This document shows positions 21,735 through 29,807 of a DNA stretch of 32,834 nt, one piece after another. Both the position numbers and the translations under genes were made by a program. Under the pieces are notes generated by a model that worked only from the letters and a program-made list of their open reading frames with translations, was not told the origin of the DNA and made no database searches. The number at the start of each line of letters is the position of its first letter. The first letter of the stretch is position 1. The DNA is from Pseudomonas sp. Ga0074129. Its GTDB lineage: Bacteria; Pseudomonadota; Gammaproteobacteria; Pseudomonadales; Pseudomonadaceae. The stretch spans positions 1-32,834 of the forward strand of contig LNDO01000005.1 of NCBI GenBank assembly GCA_001465025.1, written 5' to 3'.

Positions 21735-22565
21735 ATGTTTAACAAAGAAACCCTGCAGCACATCGAAGCCCAAGCACTGGCCGCTGCAGCCAAGCCCATC
21801 AGCATCGACGGCGGCACCAACGTGGTTGTACTGCCGGACTCCGTCAGCCTGCACAGCCTTGAAAAATTTCAGCCAGCCCGCGATCGCTTTCGCGGCGGCT
21901 TGAAAACCCAATCACTGCGCGACTTCAGCAAGTATGTCGAGGGCCACATCCGCGCCGGGCTGGAAATCGAATCGGCGGGCTTTATCGACCAAGACGCCAT
22001 GTCGGCCACCGTCATCTTCAACCTTGGCAACCCTGATCTACCCGGCCACGGCGACGACCGCGCCACACTCACCCTCAAGCCATCCGCTGCCTACACCGCC
22101 GTGCAGGCAATTGCGGGCAAATCCCTCGGCCAGCAAGCCTTGGCCGAATGGCTGGAAGACTGGGCACCGCACATCATCGCCACCGCAAGCGACGAAACGC
22201 TGACCATCGCCGCCGCCATCAGCGGCATCCGCAAGATGACCATCAAAGCCACCAGCCAGCGCGACAGCTCGGTCGGGGACTTCAGCGCCTCGCGCAGCTC
22301 CATGGATGACATCGAGGCCAAAAGCCAAGAAACCCTGCCCACGGCTTTCCTCTTCCAGGTTGTGCCGTTCGAAGGCCTGGGCGAATCGACCATCACCCTG
22401 CGCCTTTCGGTCATCACCGGTGAAGACAAGCCCGTACTCAAGCTGCGCTGGATCGGTGAAGAAGCCCAGCGTGAAGCCATCGCCATCGAGTTCAAGCAAG
22501 TACTTGAGCGCGAGGTAGGCGGCTTTGTACCGCTCACCATCGGCACCTTCGCAATCGGCAACTAA
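21735..22565 (+). CDS. DUF2303 family protein (YfdQ-like)
   Basis: 276 aa, with AAGGA upstream. Family landmarks: VVVLPDSVSLHSLEKFQPAR, RFRGGLKTQSLRDFSKYV, SATVIFNLGN, GHGDDRATLTLKPSAAYTAV and SGIRKMTIKA. The domain is widespread in prophages and cryptic prophages (E. coli YfdQ), always in early operons; its role is unknown. It is the largest of the uncharacterised genes of this operon apart from the methyltransferase. Confidence 0.85.
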   Translation: MFNKETLQHIEAQALAAAAKPISIDGGTNVVVLPDSVSLHSLEKFQPARDRFRGGLKTQSLRDFSKYVEGHIRAGLEIESAGFIDQDAMSATVIFNLGNPDLPGHGDDRATLTLKPSAAYTAVQAIAGKSLGQQALAEWLEDWAPHIIATASDETLTIAAAISGIRKMTIKATSQRDSSVGDFSASRSSMDDIEAKSQETLPTAFLFQVVPFEGLGESTITLRLSVITGEDKPVLKLRWIGEEAQREAIAIEFKQVLEREVGGFVPLTIGTFAIGN

Positions 22566-22620
22566 CCCCACCCACCCCTGCCGGGCTTACCACCCGGCAT
22601 CCACCCAAAAGGCACAGCAC

Positions 22621-23178
22621 ATGACCCTTATCAACTTCATCTTTGTCGCCCTGCTCAGCGCCGCATTTGCCGCCCTGCTCGCCTACCGCGTAGGCCTCGG
22701 CACCGGCGCACGCGCGCAGCGCCTCAACAACCAAGCACTGCACAACCAACAGGCCAAAGCACTGCAAAACGCCCTGCGTTCAATCGAGAGCCTCACCGCC
22801 CGCCTGGCCGCGCTGCTCACCCGCCAAACAGAAACAGCCGAACGCGCCGACCACTGCGAAGCGCACGTAAACGAACTGCTGGCCAAACAGCAACACCACC
22901 AAGCCCAGCTTGAAGCCATCATGCAAGACGCCGACGCCCGCATAAAAACCTATGCCCGCCGCGCCAACCCATTCAACCATGATGACCGCATCACCCTGCA
23001 AGCCGCGGCTAACCAACTGCAAGTAGCCGCAAACACCTACACCGCCCTGCACCTTCCAGACGAAGCCCGCTTCGCCACACAAATGCAGCAGCGCGTGCTC
23101 AACCTGGCCGAGCGCCTGCAAACCACCCTCGCCGCCCAAGAAGCCAACGAGCAGCAAGCTGCCAAGGCGGCTGCCTAA
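22621..23178 (+). CDS. Membrane-anchored coiled-coil protein
   Basis: 185 aa. Residues 1-27 (LINFIFVALLSAAFAALLAY, then RVG) form one N-terminal transmembrane segment or uncleaved signal anchor. The remainder is a long Ala/Gln/Glu-rich helix with heptad-like spacing (IESLTARLAALLTRQTETAE, then QLEAIMQDADARIKTYARRA). Single-span plus coiled-coil phage early proteins can be exclusion factors, replication anchors or division inhibitors; the sequence does not decide. Its TAA shares its last base with the next ATG. Confidence 0.62.
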   Translation: MTLINFIFVALLSAAFAALLAYRVGLGTGARAQRLNNQALHNQQAKALQNALRSIESLTARLAALLTRQTETAERADHCEAHVNELLAKQQHHQAQLEAIMQDADARIKTYARRANPFNHDDRITLQAAANQLQVAANTYTALHLPDEARFATQMQQRVLNLAERLQTTLAAQEANEQQAAKAAA

Positions 23179-23390
23179 TGGACACCGCCATCACCACCAA
23201 CGACCAACTGCGCGCCCGCGCCGCCCACATGGACAACCTCAAGCGCCTGCGTCACCAGATTTACAGCCTCAACGCCAAAGACGCAGCACGCGCAGAAACC
23301 ACCATGGCCAACCTCATGCAGCAGGTTTACGACATCGACGAAGCGCTGCGCATCAAAGGCAAGCAACCTGCCGAGTGGGGTGACGCATGA
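23178..23390 (+). CDS. Hypothetical helical early protein
   Basis: 70 aa, overlapping both neighbours. Almost entirely helical (LRARAAHMDNLKRLRHQIYS, then AETTMANLMQQVYDIDEALR). No recognised family. The composition and size suit a small coiled-coil adaptor. Confidence 0.6.
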   Translation: MDTAITTNDQLRARAAHMDNLKRLRHQIYSLNAKDAARAETTMANLMQQVYDIDEALRIKGKQPAEWGDA

Positions 23391-23956
23391 TCAACTCAAC
23401 CCACTACGTGCTCGACCTAGAGACCATGGGCAAAGGCTCACATGCAGCCATCGTGGCCATCGGCTGCGTACGCATCGAGCAAGGCACAATCAACGGCGGC
23501 CTCTACCGCCGCGTACGCCTTGAGAGCGCCCTTCAAGCGGGCCTGCAAGTAGATGCCAGCACCATCGAGTGGTGGCTGCAGCAGGAAGAAGCTGCGCGCG
23601 CAGAGATATTCAACCCCGGCGGCCACCCTCTGGAATGGGCGCTAGAAGAGCTTGCCGCTTTCATGGGCATGAATGCCGGCGAACAGCCGAGCAAGAAGGC
23701 CCTGCTATGGGGCAACGGCAGCAGCTTCGACAACGTAATCGTCGGCAACGCCTTTGATGCCTGCAACATCCAGCGCCCATGGATGTTCTGGAACGACCGC
23801 GACCTGCGCACCCTGCTTGCCCTTTACCCGGAAGCCAAGACGCTGCCCTTCGAAGGCACCAAGCACCACGCTCTGGATGACGCCATGCATGAGGCCAAGC
23901 AACTGCTGATGGCGCTGAACATGCACCAGACACTGCAAGTGGGGGCACTTGTATGA
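23387..23956 (+). CDS. 3'-5' exonuclease, DEDDh family (exonuclease VIII / Rv2179c-like)
   Basis: 189 aa. Motif ExoI YVLDLETMG (Asp10/Glu12), ExoII WGNGSSFDNVIV (Asp near 116) and ExoIII KHHALDDAMHEA with the catalytic His and Asp. The central TIEWWLQQEEAARAEIF is typical of the Rv2179c-like/RNase T superfamily group seen in phages. It degrades single-stranded nucleic acid from 3' ends, perhaps in recombination or host RNA/DNA turnover. The start overlaps the previous stop by four bases. Confidence 0.85.
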   Translation: MINSTHYVLDLETMGKGSHAAIVAIGCVRIEQGTINGGLYRRVRLESALQAGLQVDASTIEWWLQQEEAARAEIFNPGGHPLEWALEELAAFMGMNAGEQPSKKALLWGNGSSFDNVIVGNAFDACNIQRPWMFWNDRDLRTLLALYPEAKTLPFEGTKHHALDDAMHEAKQLLMALNMHQTLQVGALV

Positions 23957-24528
23957 GCTGGATCATCACCCGCAGCGGCCAGAAGTTCGACCTGGCCAAC
24001 CCAACCGCCGACATGGTGCAACCAGCCGATATTGCCCACAGCCTAAGCATGCAATGCCGCTTCAATGGGCATACCAGCAGCTTCTACAGCGTGGCGCAGC
24101 ACTGCTACTTGGTGGCCGATCTGGTACCGGCAGAAGATCAACTCGCCGCCCTGCTACACGACGCCACCGAAGCCTACGTGGGCGACCTGGTGCGCCCGCT
24201 GAAAGAGGGCATGCGCGACTGGGCACACTGCCACGGCTTGGCGTGCACCTATGAAGTGACCGAACAGCGCGTATGGGAAGCCATCTGCGAGCGCTTCAAC
24301 CTCTCCCCAGTGCTGCCGCCCAGCGTAAAACACGCCGACCTGATTGCACTGGCCACCGAAAAGCGCGACCTCATGCCCGCCCACCCGGAGCCATGGCCTT
24401 GCCTAAACGGCATCACGCCCGCACCGCACATCATCCCTTCATGGACGCCAGCCACAGCCGCGATCCACTACCAAAACCGGCTGATGCAACTGCTGGCCAC
24501 CACCCACCGCGCGAGGGCTACGGCATGA
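23953..24528 (+). CDS. HD-domain phosphohydrolase (YfbR-like)
   Basis: 191 aa. HD-superfamily residues: SVAQHCYLVADLV (first His), LLHDATEAYVGDLVRPLK (HD pair) and VKHADLIALATEKRDLM (final Asp). The N-terminal segment SGQKFDLANPTADMVQPADI is typical of the phage branch. YfbR-type enzymes are 5'-deoxynucleotidases that remove phosphate from dNMPs. Together with dNMP kinase and MazG it forms a nucleotide-metabolism set. It overlaps its neighbours by four bases at both ends. Confidence 0.85.
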   Translation: MSWIITRSGQKFDLANPTADMVQPADIAHSLSMQCRFNGHTSSFYSVAQHCYLVADLVPAEDQLAALLHDATEAYVGDLVRPLKEGMRDWAHCHGLACTYEVTEQRVWEAICERFNLSPVLPPSVKHADLIALATEKRDLMPAHPEPWPCLNGITPAPHIIPSWTPATAAIHYQNRLMQLLATTHRARATA

Positions 24529-25310
24529 GCGTCTTTGAAGTACGCGGCGGCAACGACCGGCGCAGCATGATCAAGCGCTATGAGCGCAAATCCAAGCAGG
24601 AAGCCATCCGCGAGCTGATCGACATCATTCACTGCAACTGGAACCAGATCGAGCAGCTGGAAGCTGCCTGCACCCAACTGCGCGGCCTCACACCAGAACT
24701 ACCGCCACGCCCACCAGAAGGCGAAGGTCTGCCCCGCTACGGCCTCCGCTGGAACGGCCCCGGCCAGCCACTTTCGGTACCGATGGATGATGGGTATTGG
24801 ACGCCTTGGCACTTAGCCAACAGCGCAGCAGACCATAGTGAGGATGCGCGCCAGATGGTGCCGGAGGGGTGGAAGCCTGTACCGGTTGAGCCAACACCAG
24901 AAATGATCACCGCCGCCGAAGAGGCCTACATGCCGTTTGGCGATATGGATATTGCACTGCGCTGTGCGCTTCTCAACGCTCCCGAGCCTATTGCCTACCG
25001 CTGTCACAAATGCCAAGCCGAGACTGGAGCACCTGAACCATACAAAGCCTATGTGCGCTGCGCGAATTGTGGCGCAGCCACTGCGGCCACAGCAGCGGCC
25101 ACCCCGTTGGCTGAGCAGGCAGAACACAAAGCAGTAAGCGTGATTATCCCTGAGCCGCTAAAGCGAACCGACAACACCATGGGCGAATACGGTGCGGCAA
25201 TGATCCGGGGCTTTGAAGCGTGCCGTCGTGAAGTTGCGCGTCTCAACGGATTAGAGCTGTCACCTAAGGGGCAAAGCCAATCAGCGCCAAGCGCGGGAGG
25301 TGAAGCGTGA
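24525..25310 (+). CDS. Hypothetical protein with zinc-ribbon-like centre
   Basis: 261 aa from the ATG at 24525 (ATGA overlap). The N-terminal part is basic and helical (RSMIKRYERKSKQEAIRELI). It is followed by a phage segment seen in many hypothetical proteins (QMVPEGWKPVPVEPTPEMIT). CHKC and CANC near residues 168-190 form a zinc-ribbon-like pair. The final segment is an Ala/Ser-rich linker and a short helix (AMIRGFEACRREVARLNGLE). It looks mosaic, built of linkable modules. Function unknown. Confidence 0.6.
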   Translation: MSVFEVRGGNDRRSMIKRYERKSKQEAIRELIDIIHCNWNQIEQLEAACTQLRGLTPELPPRPPEGEGLPRYGLRWNGPGQPLSVPMDDGYWTPWHLANSAADHSEDARQMVPEGWKPVPVEPTPEMITAAEEAYMPFGDMDIALRCALLNAPEPIAYRCHKCQAETGAPEPYKAYVRCANCGAATAATAAATPLAEQAEHKAVSVIIPEPLKRTDNTMGEYGAAMIRGFEACRREVARLNGLELSPKGQSQSAPSAGGEA

Positions 25311-25552
25311 TAACCGACATCGCAAACGGTCTTAGCGATCACCTGATTGCCGAGGCAAACCGGCTGAAAAATATGGCAGCGATGTATGCCGTCCAATATG
25401 CAGAAACCGACGACAAAGCCAGCAAAGCCGCATACGAAAAATACTCTCTAGCTTCTGAGGAAATCAGAAAGCTACATGCGCCTTTGTGCAATGTTCTTCA
25501 CGCCCTAGAAGCGATGATTCCAGGCCAGCAGGAGCGCGACCAATGCCCGTAA
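25307..25552 (+). CDS. Hypothetical helical early protein
   Basis: 81 aa, GTG start overlapping the previous stop. Helical throughout (SDHLIAEANRLKNMAAMYAV, then KASKAAYEKYSLASEEIRKL). No family recognised; coupled translation on both sides supports the gene. Confidence 0.55.
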   Translation: MITDIANGLSDHLIAEANRLKNMAAMYAVQYAETDDKASKAAYEKYSLASEEIRKLHAPLCNVLHALEAMIPGQQERDQCP

Positions 25553-25746
25553 CCGTCGGAACCATCGGGCATGTAGAGCAGCGGCCATTATGCGCAGTGC
25601 GCGGCTTGCTTCACGGCGGGCGCGCTATGTGCGGCTCGGTCATCAACGCTAAAAAGTGCGGCTTTGATGGCAAATGCGAGCACCAGCTAGAGCCTGTTGA
25701 GGTTGTTGATGCTGACAAACGCCAGCAACAGGAGCCACGCCCATGA
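25543..25746 (+). CDS. Hypothetical Cys-rich early protein
   Basis: 67 aa, ATG at 25543 with AGGAG upstream. Contains four cysteines (LCAVRGLLHGG, MCGSV, KKCGFDGKCEHQ) that could bind a metal. The acidic C-terminus ends near ADKRQQQEPRP. No family recognised. It overlaps the next gene by four bases. Confidence 0.55.
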   Translation: MPVTVGTIGHVEQRPLCAVRGLLHGGRAMCGSVINAKKCGFDGKCEHQLEPVEVVDADKRQQQEPRP

Positions 25747-26036
25747 CCACCAACTATTCAGTATCCCGCCCACACGGCAGCATTGATCCTAAACCGATGC
25801 GCATTGCCGTGGTTGGCAGTGGTAGCGGAATCATCGGCAGAAAGCTGGGGCTGGCGCTTTTGGCTGCCATGCCAGCAATTATGGTTTCGCCTTATCACCA
25901 CAGTGCCTTGCCAAGCATGCCAGCACCCAAACCAGCCAAACGCCTCAGCGCTGCAGACTTGGCGCGCATCGAGAAAGCAGAAGCCAAACGCCAGCGCCGG
26001 GTAGAACGTAACCGCAAACAAGGCGGTGCAGCATGA
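25743..26036 (+). CDS. Hypothetical early protein with basic C-terminus
   Basis: 97 aa. Starts MTTNYSVSRPHGSIDPKPMR. Then IAVVGSGSGIIGRKLGLALL is Gly-rich, superficially like a nucleotide-binding loop but without a domain around it, so I draw no conclusion. It is followed by a short hydrophobic patch and a strongly basic C-terminus (KAEAKRQRRVERNRKQ) that could bind nucleic acid. Coupled to the methyltransferase gene by ATGA overlap. Confidence 0.55.
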   Translation: MTTNYSVSRPHGSIDPKPMRIAVVGSGSGIIGRKLGLALLAAMPAIMVSPYHHSALPSMPAPKPAKRLSAADLARIEKAEAKRQRRVERNRKQGGAA

Positions 26037-27511
26037 CCAACCTCTACCGCATCCACCCCCAGCCCAGCTTCAACTTCGGCGGCTTGGTGATCGACAACTT
26101 TGCGGGCGGCGGCGGCGCGTCCACCGGCATCGAGCTTGGCCTCGGTCGGCCGGTCGATATCGCCATCAACCACGCCCCCGATGCCGTGGCCATGCACACC
26201 ACCAACCACCCGCACACCCGCCACTTTTGCGAATCAGTGTGGGAGGTCAACCCGCGCGACATCGTAGGCACGCAGCCGGTTGAGCTGTGCTGGTTTAGCC
26301 CGGACTGCAAACACTTCAGCAAAGCCAAAGGCAATGTGCCGGTGAGCAAAGAGATTCGCGGCCTCGCGTGGGTGGCCCTGCGTTACGCCGCCACCGTGCG
26401 CCCGCGCGTCATCATGCTGGAGAACGTCGAAGAGTTTGTGACCTGGGGGCCGATCAATGTAGATGGCCGACCATGCCCCAAGAACAAGGGCCGCACCTTC
26501 ACCACCTTCGTCAACGCACTGCGCCGCCAAGGCTACCAGGTGGAATGGAAAGAGCTGCGCGGCTGCGACTACGGTGCCGCCACCATCCGCAAGCGCCTGT
26601 TTATGATCTGCCGCCGCGATGGCCAGCCCATCACCTGGCCCGCGCCCACCCATGGTGACCCAGCAAGCCCCGCCGTTAAAAGCGGCCAACTTAAGCCGTG
26701 GCGCACAGCCGGTGACATCATCGACTGGTCCATCCCCTGCCCGTCGATCTTCACCCGCAAAAAGCCACTGGCCGACAAAACCTTGGCCCGTATTGCCCGG
26801 GGTTTAAAGCGCTTCGTGATCGATGCGCGCACGCCCTACATCGTCAACAACAAGGCTGGGTTTATCACCGAACACGCCAACGGCAGCAGCCAGCGCAACA
26901 TGCCAGCCAGCGAACCCCTGCGCACCATCTGCGCTGAGGTAAAGGGCGGGCACTTTGCATTGGTCACCGCGTTTTTGGCCAAGCACTACGGCGGCAACTA
27001 CACCGGCCCGGGCAGCAGCCTGACCGACCCGCTCTCAACCGTGACCACCGTTGACCATAACGCCTTGGTAACGGCCCACATCCAGCGCGACTTCGGTACC
27101 AGCACCGGCCATGCAATGGATCGCCCGCTCGGCACCATCACAGCAGACGGTGGCGGCGGCAAGTCTGCCTTGGTGCAGGCGTTCCTGATCAAGTACTACG
27201 GCCAGGGCGAAGGCCAAACACTGGCCGACCCGCTGCACACCATCACCACCGTCGACCGCATGGGCTTGGTGATGGTGCGCGGCGAGCCGTGGCGCATTGT
27301 CGATATCGGCATGCGCATGCTTGAGCCACACGAACTCTTCGCCGCCCAAGGCTTCCCCGCCGACTACATCCACAACCGCCTGGCAGACGGCACCCCACTC
27401 AGCAAAAAAGCCCAAGTGCGTATGGTCGGCAACAGCGTCTGCCCACCGGTTGCCGCCGCACTGGTACGCGCCAACCTGGTGGATCAGCAAACTGGCGAGG
27501 TGGCGGCATGA
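26033..27511 (+). CDS. C5 cytosine DNA methyltransferase, phage type
   Basis: 492 aa. AdoMet motif I LVIDNFAGGGGASTGIELG (residues 18-36). Catalytic motif IV is CWFSPDCKHFSKAKG, with likely nucleophile Cys92 in a PDC rather than the usual PPC context. Motif VI is MLENVEEF, and motifs IX-X are AQGFPADY and VRMVGNSVCPPVAAAL. Between ~285 and 420 the target-recognition region holds four copies of a PL-x-T-(I/V)-T / LV unit. No restriction gene is near, so it is a solitary enzyme, probably masking phage DNA from host restriction or acting in regulation. The specificity cannot be read. Confidence 0.93.
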   Translation: MTNLYRIHPQPSFNFGGLVIDNFAGGGGASTGIELGLGRPVDIAINHAPDAVAMHTTNHPHTRHFCESVWEVNPRDIVGTQPVELCWFSPDCKHFSKAKGNVPVSKEIRGLAWVALRYAATVRPRVIMLENVEEFVTWGPINVDGRPCPKNKGRTFTTFVNALRRQGYQVEWKELRGCDYGAATIRKRLFMICRRDGQPITWPAPTHGDPASPAVKSGQLKPWRTAGDIIDWSIPCPSIFTRKKPLADKTLARIARGLKRFVIDARTPYIVNNKAGFITEHANGSSQRNMPASEPLRTICAEVKGGHFALVTAFLAKHYGGNYTGPGSSLTDPLSTVTTVDHNALVTAHIQRDFGTSTGHAMDRPLGTITADGGGGKSALVQAFLIKYYGQGEGQTLADPLHTITTVDRMGLVMVRGEPWRIVDIGMRMLEPHELFAAQGFPADYIHNRLADGTPLSKKAQVRMVGNSVCPPVAAALVRANLVDQQTGEVAA

Positions 27512-27828
27512 GCCAGCTCGAACTATTCACGGCCCCAAGCCGCGCCCCTGCAAACAAGCACGAACCCTACGCCGCTTACGATGCACGCACTGCCAAACGG
27601 ATCATCTTGGAGCGCCTCCAAAAAGCAGACGGTGAATGGGTGCGGCGTATGACCCTGCGCCAAGCTACCGGCATGCGCCAAGACTTAGTGGCGACTGCAT
27701 TTGACGAGCTAACGCGCGCCGGACTGATCGAGTTCAACGCATCGATGCCAATCATTCATCCCACTCACGGGGCTATGGGTCACACGCGCGGGTACAGGAT
27801 CTGTCATCAAATGAAGGAGGCGGCATGA
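27508..27828 (+). CDS. Winged-helix-like hypothetical protein
   Basis: 106 aa, ATGA overlap with the methyltransferase. The centre (TAKRIILERLQKADGEWVRR, then MTLRQATGMRQDLVATAFDE, then LTRAGLIEF) is a typical winged-helix arrangement, with two helices, a recognition helix and a wing. It could regulate the operon or act in replication. No named family. Confidence 0.62.
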   Translation: MSQLELFTAPSRAPANKHEPYAAYDARTAKRIILERLQKADGEWVRRMTLRQATGMRQDLVATAFDELTRAGLIEFNASMPIIHPTHGAMGHTRGYRICHQMKEAA

Positions 27829-28292
27829 CCAAGCGCAAACCCAACAGCGCCCATGCCCGCATGATGCGCTACAGCCGCGCCATGCTGCGCACCAACCACG
27901 TGGCCGTGCTGGATCTGGAAAGCAGCAACCTGCACACGCTGATCAACTGGAAGAGCGCCGCCGCCATCACCACCAACGCCCGCCGCGCCCTGGTGGATTC
28001 GCTCTGCGATATCCCGCACAACTGGACGATCTACTTGGCAGGCCTGCACCGCTCACCCAACGGCGAGCACTACATGAAAAGCGAAGAACTGGCGCTGGAC
28101 GGCATCTACCTCGCCGCCCACTTAGAAGACGTAATCGGCCCAAGGGCCGAACAGCTGCGCGCCACCTGCAACCCTAAACACTTTGTCGGCATGGCGTGGA
28201 TTGCCATGCCCTACGACACCACACTGACAGAAACCCACGCCGCCTACATCTTTGAACGGTTCGGCGCATGGTCTGCAAAGGAGGCCGCATGA
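27825..28292 (+). CDS. Hypothetical early protein
   Basis: 155 aa, coupled to both neighbours. The basic N-terminus (TKRKPNSAHARMMRYSRAML) precedes a compact alpha/beta region (VAVLDLESSNLHTLINWKSA, then HNWTIYLAGLHRSPNGEHYM). The VLDLESSN string resembles an exonuclease motif I, but the other acidic motifs are missing. No function assigned. Confidence 0.6.
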   Translation: MTKRKPNSAHARMMRYSRAMLRTNHVAVLDLESSNLHTLINWKSAAAITTNARRALVDSLCDIPHNWTIYLAGLHRSPNGEHYMKSEELALDGIYLAAHLEDVIGPRAEQLRATCNPKHFVGMAWIAMPYDTTLTETHAAYIFERFGAWSAKEAA

Positions 28293-28594
28293 ACCAGATC
28301 GATCCAGCAGAATTGGTGGCGGCTATTCATTCGCTGGTCACCCAGCTAAGCACCCCGCGCGTGATGCCAGCCGATGAACTGTGGACGGCAGAAGACATTG
28401 CTGCCTATCTCAAGCTGGCCACCGACACCACAGAGCGCCGCGTGGTAACCCGCCCGGATTTCCCAGCACCTCTGCAACCCTGCCTGACTGGCGCCAGAGC
28501 AGCAAAGCGTTGGTTTGCGGCAGAGGTCATCACTTGGGCTCGACAGAACCGCTCCAAACTTCCCGCCCCAAGGCCTGGCCGCAAGGCCGCCTGA
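28289..28594 (+). CDS. Excisionase / AlpA-like DNA-binding protein
   Basis: 101 aa from the ATG at 28289, with AGGAGG upstream. The central region (ELWTAEDIAAYLKLATDTTE, then VTRPDFPAPLQPCLTGARAA, then KRWFAAEVITWARQNR) is a MerR-type winged helix of the AlpA/Xis group: a tyrosine-containing recognition helix, then the P-x-P-x wing and a conserved W-F/W motif. The gene ends exactly where the convergent integrase gene ends; its TGA and the complement of the integrase TGA form TGATCA. Position and fold make it the likely excisionase. Confidence 0.72.
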   Translation: MNQIDPAELVAAIHSLVTQLSTPRVMPADELWTAEDIAAYLKLATDTTERRVVTRPDFPAPLQPCLTGARAAKRWFAAEVITWARQNRSKLPAPRPGRKAA

Positions 28595-29593
28595 TCAATC
28601 CAACCGACCGGCCACTTCGGTGGCCGTGGCGTTGTAGTACACCATCAGCGAACGCGGATCCCGGTGCCCAGTCATCCGGGCCAGATCAAGCACATCCAGC
28701 TTCCTGGCCAAGCGCGTGGTCGCCTCATGCCGCGTGTCATGGAAGTGCAGATCCACAATCCCCAGCTCATCACGCACCTTGCGGAACATCGCATCAGCCG
28801 AGGCAGACTTGAGCCGGAACAGGGCCTGCCGATCGCCAGCCGCATCAAGCATTAACTGCAGCAAACCTACAGCCCGCAAACTCAAAGGCACGTTACGGCT
28901 GTCACCATTCTTTGTGGCATCCAGCCGCACATAGCGCTTGGCAAGGTGAGTGGTGGCCTTGGTTAACCCCAGAATCTCACCCTGGCGCATGGCCGTTTCG
29001 ATGGCAATTAGGAAGGCATAGGCCAATTCCTGCTGCAGGGTCTCAGGCTTCGCACCCTCAACATAGCCAAGCCTATCGAGCAGCTTGCGTTCTTCCTCAG
29101 GCTGAATGCGCCGGTCACGTGGCCGCGCATTGCTTGGGCGCTTCACTTCCCGCACCGGGTTGGTCGCGCACCAACGCCACTCACGCTTGGCGATCTCAAA
29201 CACTGATGACAGCAACGTCATCTCACGCCGCACCGTTGGCGAGGCGACTTTCTTCAGCCGAGCATCGCGCCACTCTGCAATCTGGTCAGCCGTCACATCA
29301 CCAATACGCTCGCCGGCAAACTCCAGGTCATTGTCCAGCTTGTCCAGCCGCACCTCTTCCCAGCGCTGCCCGGCTTTAGTCGGCGATACTTCTTCCTTGT
29401 ATCGTTTGAGTGCATCTGAAAGACTCGAACTTACACCAGCGGAGTGCCCAGGAACGCCGGCCAGTATCTCGGCCTCGCGCTGAGTAGCCCAAGCCTGAGC
29501 CTGAGCTTTAGTCGGGAAAGTCTGCGACTCCCGCACACCGCGCTTAACGACCTCGGCACGCCAGCCACCGCTCCGTTTTCTGAATGACGCCAC
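28595..29593 (-). CDS. int: Tyrosine-type integrase
   Basis: 332 aa, GTG start at 29593 with AGGGGG upstream. N-terminal arm-binding region (SFRKRSGGWRAEVVKRGVRE), core-binding domain ~60-150, catalytic domain ~165-332. Catalytic residues: Arg203 (TAMRQGEI), Lys228 (TKNG), His285 and Arg288 (HDTRHE), His310 (TGHRD), and Tyr319 (or 320) in MVYYN. It is transcribed away from the att core and convergently to the excisionase gene, so read-through from the early operon would give antisense to int. It joins phage and host DNA at the tRNA-derived site just upstream. Confidence 0.93.
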   Translation of the reverse strand: MASFRKRSGGWRAEVVKRGVRESQTFPTKAQAQAWATQREAEILAGVPGHSAGVSSSLSDALKRYKEEVSPTKAGQRWEEVRLDKLDNDLEFAGERIGDVTADQIAEWRDARLKKVASPTVRREMTLLSSVFEIAKREWRWCATNPVREVKRPSNARPRDRRIQPEEERKLLDRLGYVEGAKPETLQQELAYAFLIAIETAMRQGEILGLTKATTHLAKRYVRLDATKNGDSRNVPLSLRAVGLLQLMLDAAGDRQALFRLKSASADAMFRKVRDELGIVDLHFHDTRHEATTRLARKLDVLDLARMTGHRDPRSLMVYYNATATEVAGRLD

Positions 29594-29633
29594 AACCGCC
29601 CCCTTGGCGTAATTTTGGCGTAAAGGCTATCAC

Positions 29634-29734
29634 GGAACTGCACGAAAACGCCCGAAACTGACAGCAGCAAAAACCCTGAAAGCCCCACTAATGCTGGGCC
29701 TGACGGAAACTGCCGAAAACTGGCGACAACTGCC
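29634..29734. repeat. Two clusters of 10-bp phased repeats; candidate integrase arm sites
   Basis: Cluster 1: GGAACTGCAC, GAAAACGCCC, GAAACTGACA (29634-29663). Cluster 2: GGAAACTGCC, GAAAACTGGC, GACAACTGCC (29705-29734). Each unit is 10 bp, about one helical turn, and the clusters lie between the integrase gene and the att core. Direct short repeats of this sort are typical of arm-type Int binding sites. Two TTGGCGTAA copies (29604-29612, 29615-29623) just upstream of int may also be regulatory. Confidence 0.58.
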
Positions 29735-29744
29735 AAAGGCTTTA

Positions 29745-29764
29745 GAGTCCCCCCCGGGGCACCA
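29745..29764 (+). other. Candidate attR: tRNA 3'-end copy
   Basis: GAGT is followed by CCCCC, then CCGGGGC, A and CCA. This is exactly the T-loop end, 3' half of the T-stem (5 nt), 3' half of the acceptor stem (7 nt), discriminator A and CCA of a tRNA whose 5' acceptor would be GCCCCGG. The discriminator A and acceptor fit a tRNA-Leu. The rest of a tRNA is absent upstream, where phage repeats begin. This is the usual remnant left when a phage integrates into a tRNA gene; the intact tRNA should lie on the plus strand at the far left end of the prophage, outside the window. Confidence 0.68.
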
Positions 29765-29807
29765 TACAAATACTTCAGGACGTACCGAAACGACCTGAAA
29801 CCCATAG

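Noticed and set aside
29745-29764. Complete tRNA gene
   Set aside because: Only the 3' portion is present; no D-arm, anticodon arm or 5' acceptor strand is found upstream.
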